DNA of 64,000 nucleotides from Bacteroidales bacterium (GTDB taxonomy: Bacteria > Bacteroidota > Bacteroidia > Bacteroidales > UBA932): contig JAFZED010000001.1 in NCBI GenBank assembly GCA_017560825.1, positions 27,949-91,948 of the forward strand. The letters run 5' to 3'. How positions within the stretch are numbered: the stretch's first letter is position 1; every line of letters starts with the position of its first letter. The notes below the pieces were generated by a model. The model had not been told where the DNA came from. It searched no databases and saw nothing but the letters and a program-made list of their open reading frames with translations. The position numbers and the translations under genes are program-made. Shown here one piece after another: positions 46,428 through 54,829 of the stretch.

Positions 46428-47984
46428 TTATGCACCGTAACCAGGATTCTGCTCAAGGTTAGGGTTTGCGTATCTGTCACTGTCTGGAATCGGGAAGAGC
46501 GCCATATGTGCAGGGCAACCCTGACCATCCTTCACGCCAGCCTTCCACTGCCATACGAATGAATCTGAAGTGAACTTGCCGAAACGCACGAGGTCTGAAC
46601 GACGCCAGCCCTCGAGGTAAAGCTCACGGCCACGCTCCTGGAGGAGGTTTTCCTCAGTAAGCTCGATTGCAGGCATACCTGCACGTGCACGTACCTGGTC
46701 GAAAGCAGCCTTACCACCGCAGTTTACACCACGAAGCTCGCACTCAGCAAGCATAAGAAGAGCGTCAGCATAACGGAACACAGGGAAGTCTACGTCAACG
46801 AATCCCTTATCTGAACCTGGCTCACCATTGCTCTGGATGTTCTTGAACTTCTGGAAGCCCATACCATTGCTGAATGTAGAGATGTCATCGATAGAGAGGG
46901 TATGTCCTTCCTCCCAGAAGAGCTCGCGCTGGTCAGCAGCGTCGAACATCTGATAGAACTCAGGAGTTGTGCGGATACCACCCCAACCTGATGAGATACC
47001 TACTGCAGAAGGGTCCATAGTGTCACCTGTAGCAGCGAAGATAAGGTAGTTTGTAGCACCGTAGCTTGCTGTCTGGGCACCATTCTGCTGGATCACGAAG
47101 ATAAGCTCGTCAGTACACTTGTCATTGTCAGCAAGGAAGAGCTCCTGGTATGCATTTGTACCTGTTCCGTGAACTGCAGTATGGAGTGAGTACTTGCCGT
47201 TAAGGTTACCGAGAACCTCAGCGCACTCAGCGTACATTGCCTTTCCTACATACACCTCAGCATTGAGATAAAGTTTTGCAAGAATCATTGCTACGAGGCC
47301 CTTGTTTGCACGACCGTACTCACCCTGACCATAGTCATAAAGGTCTGAACCTGCAAGAAGCTCCTTACACTCGTTCTCTACATATGCGAAGAGTTCCTCA
47401 CGGCTTCTGTACTCAGGAGCAGTTGAACCAACTGAGTTGTTCTCATCTGCAAATGGGAAACCACCGTAGTTATCGATGGCATCAAGCCAGCAGTATGCAC
47501 GGAGAGCACGAGCCTCGGCAATCCACTGAGCCTTCTTAGGAAGGTCGATTGTAGCCTTGCCTGCCTGACGGATGAACTCGTTCATCGCAGAGATCTGGTA
47601 AGCGATACGATAGTAGAACGCAGCAATGAACACGTCTGAAGTAGTCCAGTTAAGGAAATGGAGTTCCTGGAGTGTCTGGTCATTCCAACCGCATACAGCC
47701 TCGTCTGTAGTAAGGCCGTTGAGGTGGTAACGTCCACGGAAGTACTGGCTGAAACCACCGTCAACACCTGAAATGTTGTTCGCGCCGTTAGGACCATATG
47801 ATCCTGATACCGCAAAACCGGTGTAGCACTGAGCGAGAAGAGCAAAATAGTCGTTCTCAGTCTGGAGGGCCTTATCTGCTGTGTTCAATGCTGGATCGAG
47901 CGGAGTTACATTGAGGTCACCCACGCAAGAAGACATACCGATAGCAAGAACAAGGGCTCCAAGAATATATTTCATTTTTTTCAT
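46428..47984 (-). CDS. SusD-like starch-binding lipoprotein (first pair)
   Basis: A 518-residue SusD-family protein with lipobox MSSC (Cys20). Family landmarks: KKAQWIAEARALRAYCWLDAIDNYGG, YGRANKGLVAMILAKLYLNAEVY and ERGRELYLEGWRRSDLVRFGKF, ending in the NPNLEQNPGYG tail common to SusD. The mature start CVGDLNVTPLDP resembles SusD2. It forms the outer lid of SusC1 (17 bases upstream) and binds helical maltooligosaccharides if it behaves as B. thetaiotaomicron SusD. Codon use looks strongly biased, consistent with high expression. Confidence 0.94.
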   Translation of the reverse strand: MKKMKYILGALVLAIGMSSCVGDLNVTPLDPALNTADKALQTENDYFALLAQCYTGFAVSGSYGPNGANNISGVDGGFSQYFRGRYHLNGLTTDEAVCGWNDQTLQELHFLNWTTSDVFIAAFYYRIAYQISAMNEFIRQAGKATIDLPKKAQWIAEARALRAYCWLDAIDNYGGFPFADENNSVGSTAPEYRSREELFAYVENECKELLAGSDLYDYGQGEYGRANKGLVAMILAKLYLNAEVYVGKAMYAECAEVLGNLNGKYSLHTAVHGTGTNAYQELFLADNDKCTDELIFVIQQNGAQTASYGATNYLIFAATGDTMDPSAVGISSGWGGIRTTPEFYQMFDAADQRELFWEEGHTLSIDDISTFSNGMGFQKFKNIQSNGEPGSDKGFVDVDFPVFRYADALLMLAECELRGVNCGGKAAFDQVRARAGMPAIELTEENLLQERGRELYLEGWRRSDLVRFGKFTSDSFVWQWKAGVKDGQGCPAHMALFPIPDSDRYANPNLEQNPGYGA

Positions 47985-48001
47985 ATTGTCTTATCCCTAT
48001 A

Positions 48002-50992
48002 TTAGAAGTTAAACTTGACACCAAGGATATAAGTTCTTGGGCGTGGGTAAAGGTTGTTGTCGATACCGCTGAACACCTCAGGGTCGAGTCCTTCGTAACC
48101 TGTGATAGTTGCGATGTTCTGAACAGTTGCATAGATGTTCATTCCGAATGCACGGTCATTCTGGCCCTTGAAGAGGCTTGGGAATGTGTAACCGAGGGTT
48201 ACATTGTCAAACTTGAAGAATGAAGCGTCCTTGATGTAGTAGTCAGAAAGGTAGCAAGCCTGGTTGAAGTTAGACCAGAGAGCTGACTCAAGACGGTTGC
48301 TTGTGAAGCTGTTTGTCCAGAGGTCTGCAAGCATCTCGCCGTCAGAAGCTACGTTGTTGTAAACCCAGTTTCCGATGCTGCCGTGGCCGGAAGCTGCGAG
48401 AGTCCAGTTCTTGTAAGTGAGTGTTGTGTTAAGACCGAATGTCACATCTGCAGCCGGCTTGTGGAAGAAGTACTTGTCATCTGCATTGATCACACCGTTC
48501 TCGTCGCGGTCAACATATACACCCTCCATAGGACGACCTTCCTGATCATATACCTGCTGATATACATAGAATGAAGAAGGAGCGTAGCCCACCTGGTGCA
48601 TCTGGATGTTATTACCTACACCACCTGAGATACCACCTGTCTCAACTCCTGTCTTGTCGTTTGGAGAAGCAGTAAGTTTAGTGATCACAGTGTTGTTGTA
48701 AGCGATGTTACCACCGATATTCCAAGTGAAGTCCTTAGTGTCAATCGCCATAGCGTTCACCTCGAACTCGAATCCCTTGTTTACAAGGCTACCGATGTTT
48801 GAGTTGAGGTAGTTTGTAAGGTTACCGAGAGCAGGTACAGGGATGTAGTTGATCATATCGGTTGTCTCACGCCAGTAAGCGTCAACACCTGCAGTGATAC
48901 GGTCCTCCAGGAAACCGAAGTCAAAACCTACGTTGTAAGTAGTTGTAGTCTCCCACTTGAGGTCAGCGTTGTAACCGAGAGCTGTAACAGGGTTGATGAG
49001 CTGTCCGCCGAAGTAGTAGTATGAACCAAGGAGGTTAGTATAATATGTAGCCTGAGTGTCATAGTAGCCACCTACGCCCTGCTGACCAGTCTGACCCCAC
49101 GAAGCACGTAACTTCATAGTAGTAAGCACGTCGTTATCCTTGAGGAAGTCCTCATTTGCAATGTTCCAACCCAATGCAACTGATGGGAAGAGACCCCACT
49201 TGTTGTTTGAGAAACGTGAAGTACCGTCGCGACGGAGAGTAGCTGTGAGCATATAACGGTTGTCATAGCTGTAGTTTACACGTCCGAAGAACGACACGAG
49301 GAAGAGCTCACCTGCAGGATTATTCTTTGAAAGTTCTGCACCGTCAGTAAGCTTGAATGAGTAGTCACTAGACTTGTAGTAGAACTGCTGCCAAGAGTAA
49401 CCGGCCATAGCATCGAAATGATGTCCGCCTGTGAAGTCCTTGTTATATGCAGCATAGAGTTCGAGAGTCTTGTCCATACGCTCGTATGAATACTCGCTGT
49501 GGTAACCCGAACCAGACTGAGCTGTACTGTGGAGTGACTGCTCTGAACCTACAGGAGTCTCTGAGAATCCACCTGACTTTGCATAGTCCATACCGAGGTT
49601 GAGGTTGATGCGGAGATCCTCGAAACCGTGGATCTTATAGTCGAACTGAGCGTTTCCGATGAAACGTGCAGCGTGGCTCTTATCCTGCTTCTGAGTGATG
49701 AGTGCAACAGGGTTCTGAACAGCCATAGTGTTGACGTTACCTGCAGCATCACGGTGAACGAAGTAACCTGCGATTCCACGCTCTGAATCATCGAATACAG
49801 GGTGGGTTGGGTTCATTCTGACAGCCTGTCCGATAGCGCCCTGATTTGCAAAGTTATTCTGAGTGAACACACCCTTACCATTGAGCTGAACTGTAAGATG
49901 GTTGTCAAGGAAAGATGGAGAAAGGTTTACTGAAACTGTTCCTCTGTTCATCTTGTCTGTCATAAGGACACCTTCCTGAGACATATATCCACCTGATACA
50001 CGGTAAGGAAGAACAGCTCCACCTACGTTTGTACGACCTGCAACCGAGAGGTTACCCTCGTAAGTATTTGCAAGCTGATAGATCTCCTCCTGCCAGTTTG
50101 TGTTTGCGCTACCGAGAGCTGCAAGTGCATCCGGATTTGTCAGGCCAGCGTTTACGCGCTCAGTAATGAGGTTACGGAGCTGATCTGCAGAAAGCACGTC
50201 TACATACTCGCTCACGTGGCTGAGTGATGTAGAGAAGTCAGCGTTGATCTGTGGAATACCTGTCTGAGTCTTTGCACCCTTCTTAGTAGTGATCACGATG
50301 ACACCGTTAGACGCGCGTGAACCGTAGATTGCAGTTGCAGAAGCATCCTTGAGTACTGAGAAAGACTCGATATCGTTAGGGTTGATTGATGACAATGGGT
50401 CTGCCATACCGCTTACACCGTCGTTGCTTACTGGAAGACCGTCGATAATGATGAGAGGGTCGTTGGTAGCGTTGAGTGATGAACCACCACGGATACGGAT
50501 AGTTGCACCAGCACCAGGAGCACCTGAACCAGGAGTTACGACAACACCGGCAGATTTACCCTTGAGCAGGTCTGCAGGTGAAGTGATCATACCCTTGTTG
50601 ATCTCATCTGCCTTAACGGTACCTACAGATCCGGTCATATCACCTTTCTTCACTGTACCGTAACCGATGACAACAACATCATCAAGGAAAAGGGCATCCT
50701 CAGAAAGAGTCACAGTCGCCGGCACCTGAGATGCCACGAATGACTGAGAAGCGTAACCGATGCAGCTGATTTCCACAACAGCATCTGCACTTGAAACGTA
50801 AAGGACATAGTCGCCGTCGAGACCGGTCGAAGCACCGTTTGCGGTGCCCTGCTCGATCACGGTTGCACCGATGATCGGACCGATTGCGTCAACAACTACA
50901 CCTTTCACCTCGTATCCGCCCTGGGCGAATACAGACACACCCATAATGCAAGAAAGCACAAGGGATGCGCATAGTGTCTTGATTCTATTCAT
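48002..50992 (-). CDS. SusC-like TonB-dependent transporter (first pair)
   Basis: A 996-residue protein with a signal peptide (cut near AQGG, residue 25), a CarboxypepD_reg-like domain, TonB-box-like VVVIGYGTVKK, a plug with IRIRGGSSLNATNDPL and LKDASATAIYGSRASNGV, and a barrel ending LGVKFNF. It imports starch-derived oligosaccharides across the outer membrane with energy from TonB. It starts 59 bases after the MFS permease stop with no promoter box seen in that gap, so it is probably read from the promoter at 52.4 kb together with the permease. Very similar to SusC2 in the plug. Confidence 0.95.
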   Translation of the reverse strand: MNRIKTLCASLVLSCIMGVSVFAQGGYEVKGVVVDAIGPIIGATVIEQGTANGASTGLDGDYVLYVSSADAVVEISCIGYASQSFVASQVPATVTLSEDALFLDDVVVIGYGTVKKGDMTGSVGTVKADEINKGMITSPADLLKGKSAGVVVTPGSGAPGAGATIRIRGGSSLNATNDPLIIIDGLPVSNDGVSGMADPLSSINPNDIESFSVLKDASATAIYGSRASNGVIVITTKKGAKTQTGIPQINADFSTSLSHVSEYVDVLSADQLRNLITERVNAGLTNPDALAALGSANTNWQEEIYQLANTYEGNLSVAGRTNVGGAVLPYRVSGGYMSQEGVLMTDKMNRGTVSVNLSPSFLDNHLTVQLNGKGVFTQNNFANQGAIGQAVRMNPTHPVFDDSERGIAGYFVHRDAAGNVNTMAVQNPVALITQKQDKSHAARFIGNAQFDYKIHGFEDLRINLNLGMDYAKSGGFSETPVGSEQSLHSTAQSGSGYHSEYSYERMDKTLELYAAYNKDFTGGHHFDAMAGYSWQQFYYKSSDYSFKLTDGAELSKNNPAGELFLVSFFGRVNYSYDNRYMLTATLRRDGTSRFSNNKWGLFPSVALGWNIANEDFLKDNDVLTTMKLRASWGQTGQQGVGGYYDTQATYYTNLLGSYYYFGGQLINPVTALGYNADLKWETTTTYNVGFDFGFLEDRITAGVDAYWRETTDMINYIPVPALGNLTNYLNSNIGSLVNKGFEFEVNAMAIDTKDFTWNIGGNIAYNNTVITKLTASPNDKTGVETGGISGGVGNNIQMHQVGYAPSSFYVYQQVYDQEGRPMEGVYVDRDENGVINADDKYFFHKPAADVTFGLNTTLTYKNWTLAASGHGSIGNWVYNNVASDGEMLADLWTNSFTSNRLESALWSNFNQACYLSDYYIKDASFFKFDNVTLGYTFPSLFKGQNDRAFGMNIYATVQNIATITGYEGLDPEVFSGIDNNLYPRPRTYILGVKFNF

Positions 50993-51051
50993 AAAGAATT
51001 TTGTTTGGTTAGTAATTGTTTATATAGTTAGACTTGTTTGTCTTGAAAGAT

Positions 51052-52359
51052 CTAAGCCTTCTTTCCGTCCTTTACGAATCTCACTGCGACTGCTCCAAGA
51101 ACCAGAAGCACACCTGCAACGAGGAACATACTTACCTGAGCGCCACCGACCATTTTAAGTACAAGACCTCCGCAAGCGGCCGCTGCGATCTGAGGGAGAC
51201 AGATGGTACCGTTGAACAGACCGAGGTATGTTCCGATGTGGCTACCTGAAAGTGAGTTGGTAAGGAGTGTGAACGGCACGGCAAGCATCGCTGCCCAAGC
51301 GGCTCCGATAAGGAGGAACGACGCTACGAGAGCATACTGGTCGTGGATGAAGAACACTGAAGCGAAACCTACAGCTCCGATGAGCAGGCTCACTACATAA
51401 GCAGTCTTGATAGACTTGAACTTAGGGATTACAAGAGCCCAGAGCATTGAGCCCACAGCCTGAACTGCAAAGAGGACTCCCACCCAGTTACCGGCAGCCT
51501 GATAGCCTTCCGAAGCAACGTCAGTTGTACCCCAGACAGTCTCTGCGATAGCTCCGTTTGTATATGTCCACATATAAAGGAACGCTGCCCAGCAGAAGAA
51601 CTGCACAAGGCCTACTGTCCAGAAAGTTGAAGGAGCCTTCTTCAGGAGTGTAAGCATACCGGGAGCCTTCTCCTCTTTCTGGTTGGCGTCGATGCCGTGG
51701 AATTCCGCATATTCCTTCGGCGGCATCTCCTTCACCTTGAATGTAGTGAAGAGAACGCAGAGGATAAGGATGGCTGCGCCGATGTAGAATGCGTACTTAA
51801 CAGTGTCAGGGACCTGTCCCTCCGGTGCGATGTTGGCGATTCCGAACCAAGCGAACATAATAGGGAAAAGATAACCCACGAGGCTACCTGCGTTGCAGAG
51901 GAAGCTCTGGATAGAGTAAGCCTGAGCCTTCTGGTTCTCGCCTACCATATCACCCACAAGCATCTTGAACGGCTGCATAGCCACGTTGATGGATGTGTCA
52001 AGGAACATCAGGGAAACAAGGCCGAAGAGCATTGCTCCGCTGACTGCGAGACCGAAGTTACCTGCATTCGGAAGCATACACATCACGAGGATGGCGATCA
52101 CCGATCCGAGGAAGAGATAAGGGATACGTCTTCCGAGTCTTGTCCAAGTCCTGTCGCTGTACTTTCCTACAAGCGGCTGAACGATAAGTCCCATAAGCGG
52201 CGGGAGAATCCAGAAGAAGCTGAGATCGTGCGGATCCGCTCCCAAAGTCGCGAAAATACGACTGATGTTGGCACTCTGAAGTGAATAAGCGATCTGAACT
52301 CCGAAGAATCCGAAGCTGATGTTCCACATCTGCCAGAAAGTGAGTTTCGTTTTTTGCAT
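51052..52359 (-). CDS. SLC45-like MFS alpha-glucoside permease
   Basis: A 435-residue inner-membrane protein with about twelve helices. The loop YSDRTWTRLGRRIPYLFLG is the sugar-porter motif (DxxxxRxGRRxP) of the SLC45/SUT sucrose-maltose group, and GFFGVQIAYSLQSANISRIF is its first helix. It would bring maltose or short maltodextrins into the cytoplasm by proton symport, feeding MalQ. It is the first gene of the starch locus and faces the LytTR-type two-component system across 217 bases holding the putative regulator sites. Confidence 0.88.
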   Translation of the reverse strand: MQKTKLTFWQMWNISFGFFGVQIAYSLQSANISRIFATLGADPHDLSFFWILPPLMGLIVQPLVGKYSDRTWTRLGRRIPYLFLGSVIAILVMCMLPNAGNFGLAVSGAMLFGLVSLMFLDTSINVAMQPFKMLVGDMVGENQKAQAYSIQSFLCNAGSLVGYLFPIMFAWFGIANIAPEGQVPDTVKYAFYIGAAILILCVLFTTFKVKEMPPKEYAEFHGIDANQKEEKAPGMLTLLKKAPSTFWTVGLVQFFCWAAFLYMWTYTNGAIAETVWGTTDVASEGYQAAGNWVGVLFAVQAVGSMLWALVIPKFKSIKTAYVVSLLIGAVGFASVFFIHDQYALVASFLLIGAAWAAMLAVPFTLLTNSLSGSHIGTYLGLFNGTICLPQIAAAACGGLVLKMVGGAQVSMFLVAGVLLVLGAVAVRFVKDGKKA

Positions 52360-52405
52360 TTTTATAGCTAGTTTGGTTACTAATTCTAACGTAAATATAA
52401 GTTTG

Positions 52406-52413
52406 CGAAAATA
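52406..52413 (-). promoter_or_regulatory. Possible -7 box (TAnnTTCG) of the starch locus
   Basis: TATTTTCG on the minus strand lies 47 bases before the permease ATG. No TTTG at -33, which would fit an activator-dependent promoter. The nearest LytTR-like repeat ends 33 bases upstream. Confidence 0.35.
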
Positions 52414-52446
52414 ATCATAATATATAATAAGGAGTCATTCCGTCCG

Positions 52447-52518
52447 ACGAACGGACGGAAGTTCGCGACGAGCGGCGCATTTTCCGCGACGAACGGAAAG
52501 ATATCGGAAATGAACGGG
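52447..52518 (-). promoter_or_regulatory. Four tandem LytTR-type binding sites at 21-base period
   Basis: Read on the minus strand, the nine-base elements are CCCGTTCAT (52518-52510), TCCGTTCGT (52497-52489), GCCGCTCGT (52476-52468) and TCCGTTCGT (52455-52447). Each start is exactly 21 bases from the next, that is nine bases plus a 12-base spacer. LytTR-domain regulators are known to bind direct repeats close to [TA][AC][CA]GTTN[AG]n with 12-13 base spacers. Two elements fit fully and the others differ at one or two positions. An 8-base inverted repeat (TCCGTCCG ... CGGACGGA) also surrounds the first site. The array lies between the LytTR system and the starch locus. Confidence 0.75.
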
Positions 52519-52526
52519 CAACAAAT

Positions 52527-52558
52527 ATTGTATAATCAGAGCAAAATCACTAACTTCG
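52527..52558 (+). promoter_or_regulatory. Promoter of the two-component system
   Basis: ATTG (52527-52530), a 20-base spacer and TAACTTCG (52551-52558) are each one base from the TTTG/TAnnTTTG consensus. The start would be near 52564, 13 bases before the ATG. The LytTR-like array ends nine bases upstream of the -33 box. Confidence 0.5.
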
Positions 52559-52576
52559 GTCGATTTTTAAGAATAT

Positions 52577-53962
52577 ATGGGTATCATACGCAAGCTTTCC
52601 ACCACGTGGATCATACATATTTTTGCCATTCTGCACGCAGTCGTGGCACTGAGCTGCCGCCTGGCCGGCATTGAGGATGAGCTTCTCCTTACAATGCTCA
52701 CGATGACAATGGCTCTGATCGTCTGCACCAAGAGCGGACTGAACGTAGACCTGACCGCAGCCGCCATCATCGTGATGAACATCTTCGGCTATTTCATAGG
52801 AAACCTTGGCGCGGACATCCTGCAGACCTTCATATCCCAGCCATATGCAATACACGCCCTGTCGACCCTCGCCACAACAGAAATCCTCGGCTGGAGCATT
52901 GTAGCCTTGACATCGCTGTTCAATGTAAAGAAAAAGAACAGCAGCAAGCCTCACGACATATCCTATCTGTCGTGGCTCATACTGGCTATGTGCGGAATCT
53001 TTGTGCTCCGTCTCAGCATAGTTGTCCTCTTCTCAGGAGGCAGCATAATCGAGGGAGACGTGTACGAGACCTCAGCGATGGTGTTCTCCAACTCATTCTC
53101 CCTGATCACCCTGATCTGCATAAACGTCCTCTATGTACGCTATGCAAGACGTTATGCAAAGAAGTGGAGCAAAGCATCCAGCCTATTGGTATTTCTTGCA
53201 TTCACCTTCACTGCAGCCTTCCTTGAAAGTATCCTCGCCGGAGCCGGCATTCCGATAAGACTGAGCAATGTCTTCAATGAAGGATTCCCGCTGCTTTACG
53301 CCACATCCCTTCTCGCACAGATTGCCGCCTACTGCGTCGTATACATAATAAACTATGCCTTCTCGATAAGGAGCCAGATGAAGGAGGAACGCGAAAAGGC
53401 AAATATGGCCCAGTACAGATATGTAAAGCTGAAGCATCAGGTGAACCCTCACTTCCTCTTCAACTCCCTCAACATCCTCGACTGCCTGATATGCGACAAC
53501 AACACAGAAGCCGCAAGCGCATATACCCACAAACTCGCAGGAATATACAGATATATGCTTAAAAGCGAGGATGAAATGGTGGTGTCGCTGCGCGACGAGC
53601 TCGTCTTCGTGGAGTTATATACCGACCTTCTGAAGGAACGCTTCCCGGTGGGATTCCACGTGGAAACTTCTGTTCCGGAAGAACTTATGGCGAGATTTGT
53701 GCTTCCCTGCTCGATCCAGCTGCTGATAGAGAATGCCACCAAGCACAATGCAGTGAGCGAAGAAGATCCTCTGGTAATACGCATAGAGGCCGAAGGCGAG
53801 AGCATAAGGGTGACCAACAACCGCGTGCCGAAAGTGAGCAAAAGCCCATCTACCGGACTGGGCCAGGCCTACATCAAGCAGATGTACCGCGACCTCTCCG
53901 GCAAGGAAGTGAAAATAGAAGAAACAGATAAGATTTATCAGGTAACTTTACCATTGATATAA
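52577..53962 (+). CDS. LytS/YehU-type sensor histidine kinase
   Basis: A 461-residue protein. Residues 1-265 contain about seven hydrophobic segments and no obvious periplasmic domain, so the signal is probably sensed in or near the membrane. A short coiled-coil-like stretch (MKEEREKANMAQYRYVKLK) leads to the His_kinase region VNPHFLFNSLN with His292. The ATPase has N-box LLIENATKHN and G-box GLGQAY. The pairing of such kinases with LytTR regulators is well known. The regulator gene starts 15 bases downstream. The kinase diverges from the starch locus, implicating it in carbohydrate-dependent control. Its ligand is unknown. Confidence 0.9.
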   Translation: MGIIRKLSTTWIIHIFAILHAVVALSCRLAGIEDELLLTMLTMTMALIVCTKSGLNVDLTAAAIIVMNIFGYFIGNLGADILQTFISQPYAIHALSTLATTEILGWSIVALTSLFNVKKKNSSKPHDISYLSWLILAMCGIFVLRLSIVVLFSGGSIIEGDVYETSAMVFSNSFSLITLICINVLYVRYARRYAKKWSKASSLLVFLAFTFTAAFLESILAGAGIPIRLSNVFNEGFPLLYATSLLAQIAAYCVVYIINYAFSIRSQMKEEREKANMAQYRYVKLKHQVNPHFLFNSLNILDCLICDNNTEAASAYTHKLAGIYRYMLKSEDEMVVSLRDELVFVELYTDLLKERFPVGFHVETSVPEELMARFVLPCSIQLLIENATKHNAVSEEDPLVIRIEAEGESIRVTNNRVPKVSKSPSTGLGQAYIKQMYRDLSGKEVKIEETDKIYQVTLPLI

Positions 53963-53977
53963 AACTTGAAAAAGATT

Positions 53978-54736
53978 ATGAATGTCCTTATTGTTGAAGA
54001 TGAGATAATGGCTCAGAAGAGCCTGACCCGTGTTCTGATGCAGAACTTCCCGGATATGAACATAGTGGGAAGCACGACATCCGTAAAAAGTACAGTATCC
54101 TGGCTGAACACGCCCGGCAACCACGCCGACATCATATTTATGGACGTCGAACTGTCAGACGGTGTGTGTTTCGAAATATTCAGACAGACAGAAGTCAAGG
54201 CAAAGGTCATTATGACTACAGCCTACGACAGCTACGCCCTCAAGGCATTTGAGGCCGGAAGCATCGACTACCTCCTGAAGCCTGTAGACGTGACATCACT
54301 CAAGAGAGCAGTCGCACGATGCAGGATGAGCGGTGGCCAGATCGACGTGGAAGCGCTGCTCAAGGCAGTGGGCAGCAACCAGGAGCCTAAGAAGGAGTAC
54401 AAGGAACGCTATATCGTCCGTTTCAACGACCGCATCGTGCCGCTGATGACCTCCAACATAGCCTACATCTACTCGGAAGACAAGAACAACTACCTGGTCA
54501 CCTTCGATGAGCACAAATACATCATAGACTCCTCACTTGACATCATCGGAGAAGAACTCAACCCTGCAAGCTTCTTCCGTGTCTCAAGAGGCTGCATCGT
54601 GTCTATGAAAGCCATCTCAAGCATAATCAAACAGCCGGGAGGACGCCTTCGTATCATCGCAACCCCCGCCACGAAATTCGAAATGACGGTAAGCCGCTCG
54701 CGAGTGGACGACTTCCTCGTATGGCTCGAGAAATAG
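53978..54736 (+). CDS. LytTR-family response regulator
   Basis: A 252-residue protein from ATG 53978; an in-frame TTG at 53966 is less likely. The receiver domain (1-120) has acidic pocket VEDE, phospho-acceptor Asp56 (FMDVELSDG), the Thr/Ala switch (TTAYDSYALKAFEAGSIDYLLKPV) and the conserved Lys. The LytTR DNA-binding domain covers about 145-250 (KERYIVRFNDRIVPL, YSEDKNNYLVTF, FFRVSRGCIVSM). It is co-transcribed with the kinase. The four-site array upstream of the kinase is a natural target and could control both this operon and the starch locus. Confidence 0.93.
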   Translation: MNVLIVEDEIMAQKSLTRVLMQNFPDMNIVGSTTSVKSTVSWLNTPGNHADIIFMDVELSDGVCFEIFRQTEVKAKVIMTTAYDSYALKAFEAGSIDYLLKPVDVTSLKRAVARCRMSGGQIDVEALLKAVGSNQEPKKEYKERYIVRFNDRIVPLMTSNIAYIYSEDKNNYLVTFDEHKYIIDSSLDIIGEELNPASFFRVSRGCIVSMKAISSIIKQPGGRLRIIATPATKFEMTVSRSRVDDFLVWLEK

Positions 54737-54750
54737 CTATATATCAACGC

Positions 54751-54798
54751 ATTACGAAATATGCCTGCTGTCGAGTGACAGCAGGCATATTTCGTAAT
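54751..54798. terminator. Perfect 22-base palindromic terminator
   Basis: Arms 54751-54772 and 54777-54798 are perfectly complementary, with the four-base loop GAGT; the core reads ATGCCTGCTGTC/GACAGCAGGCAT. It lies between the convergent LytTR regulator and malQ genes. The lower AT-rich stem supplies the T residues in either direction. Confidence 0.85.
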
Positions 54799-54829
54799 CG
54801 CTTATGATTCAGCGCTTTGGGCGCAGCCG

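Noticed and set aside
52531-52536. TATAAT as a sigma-70 -10 box upstream of the histidine kinase
   Set aside because: Bacteroidetes primary sigma factor does not use this element, and ATTG-N20-TAACTTCG just beside it fits the local promoter type better.
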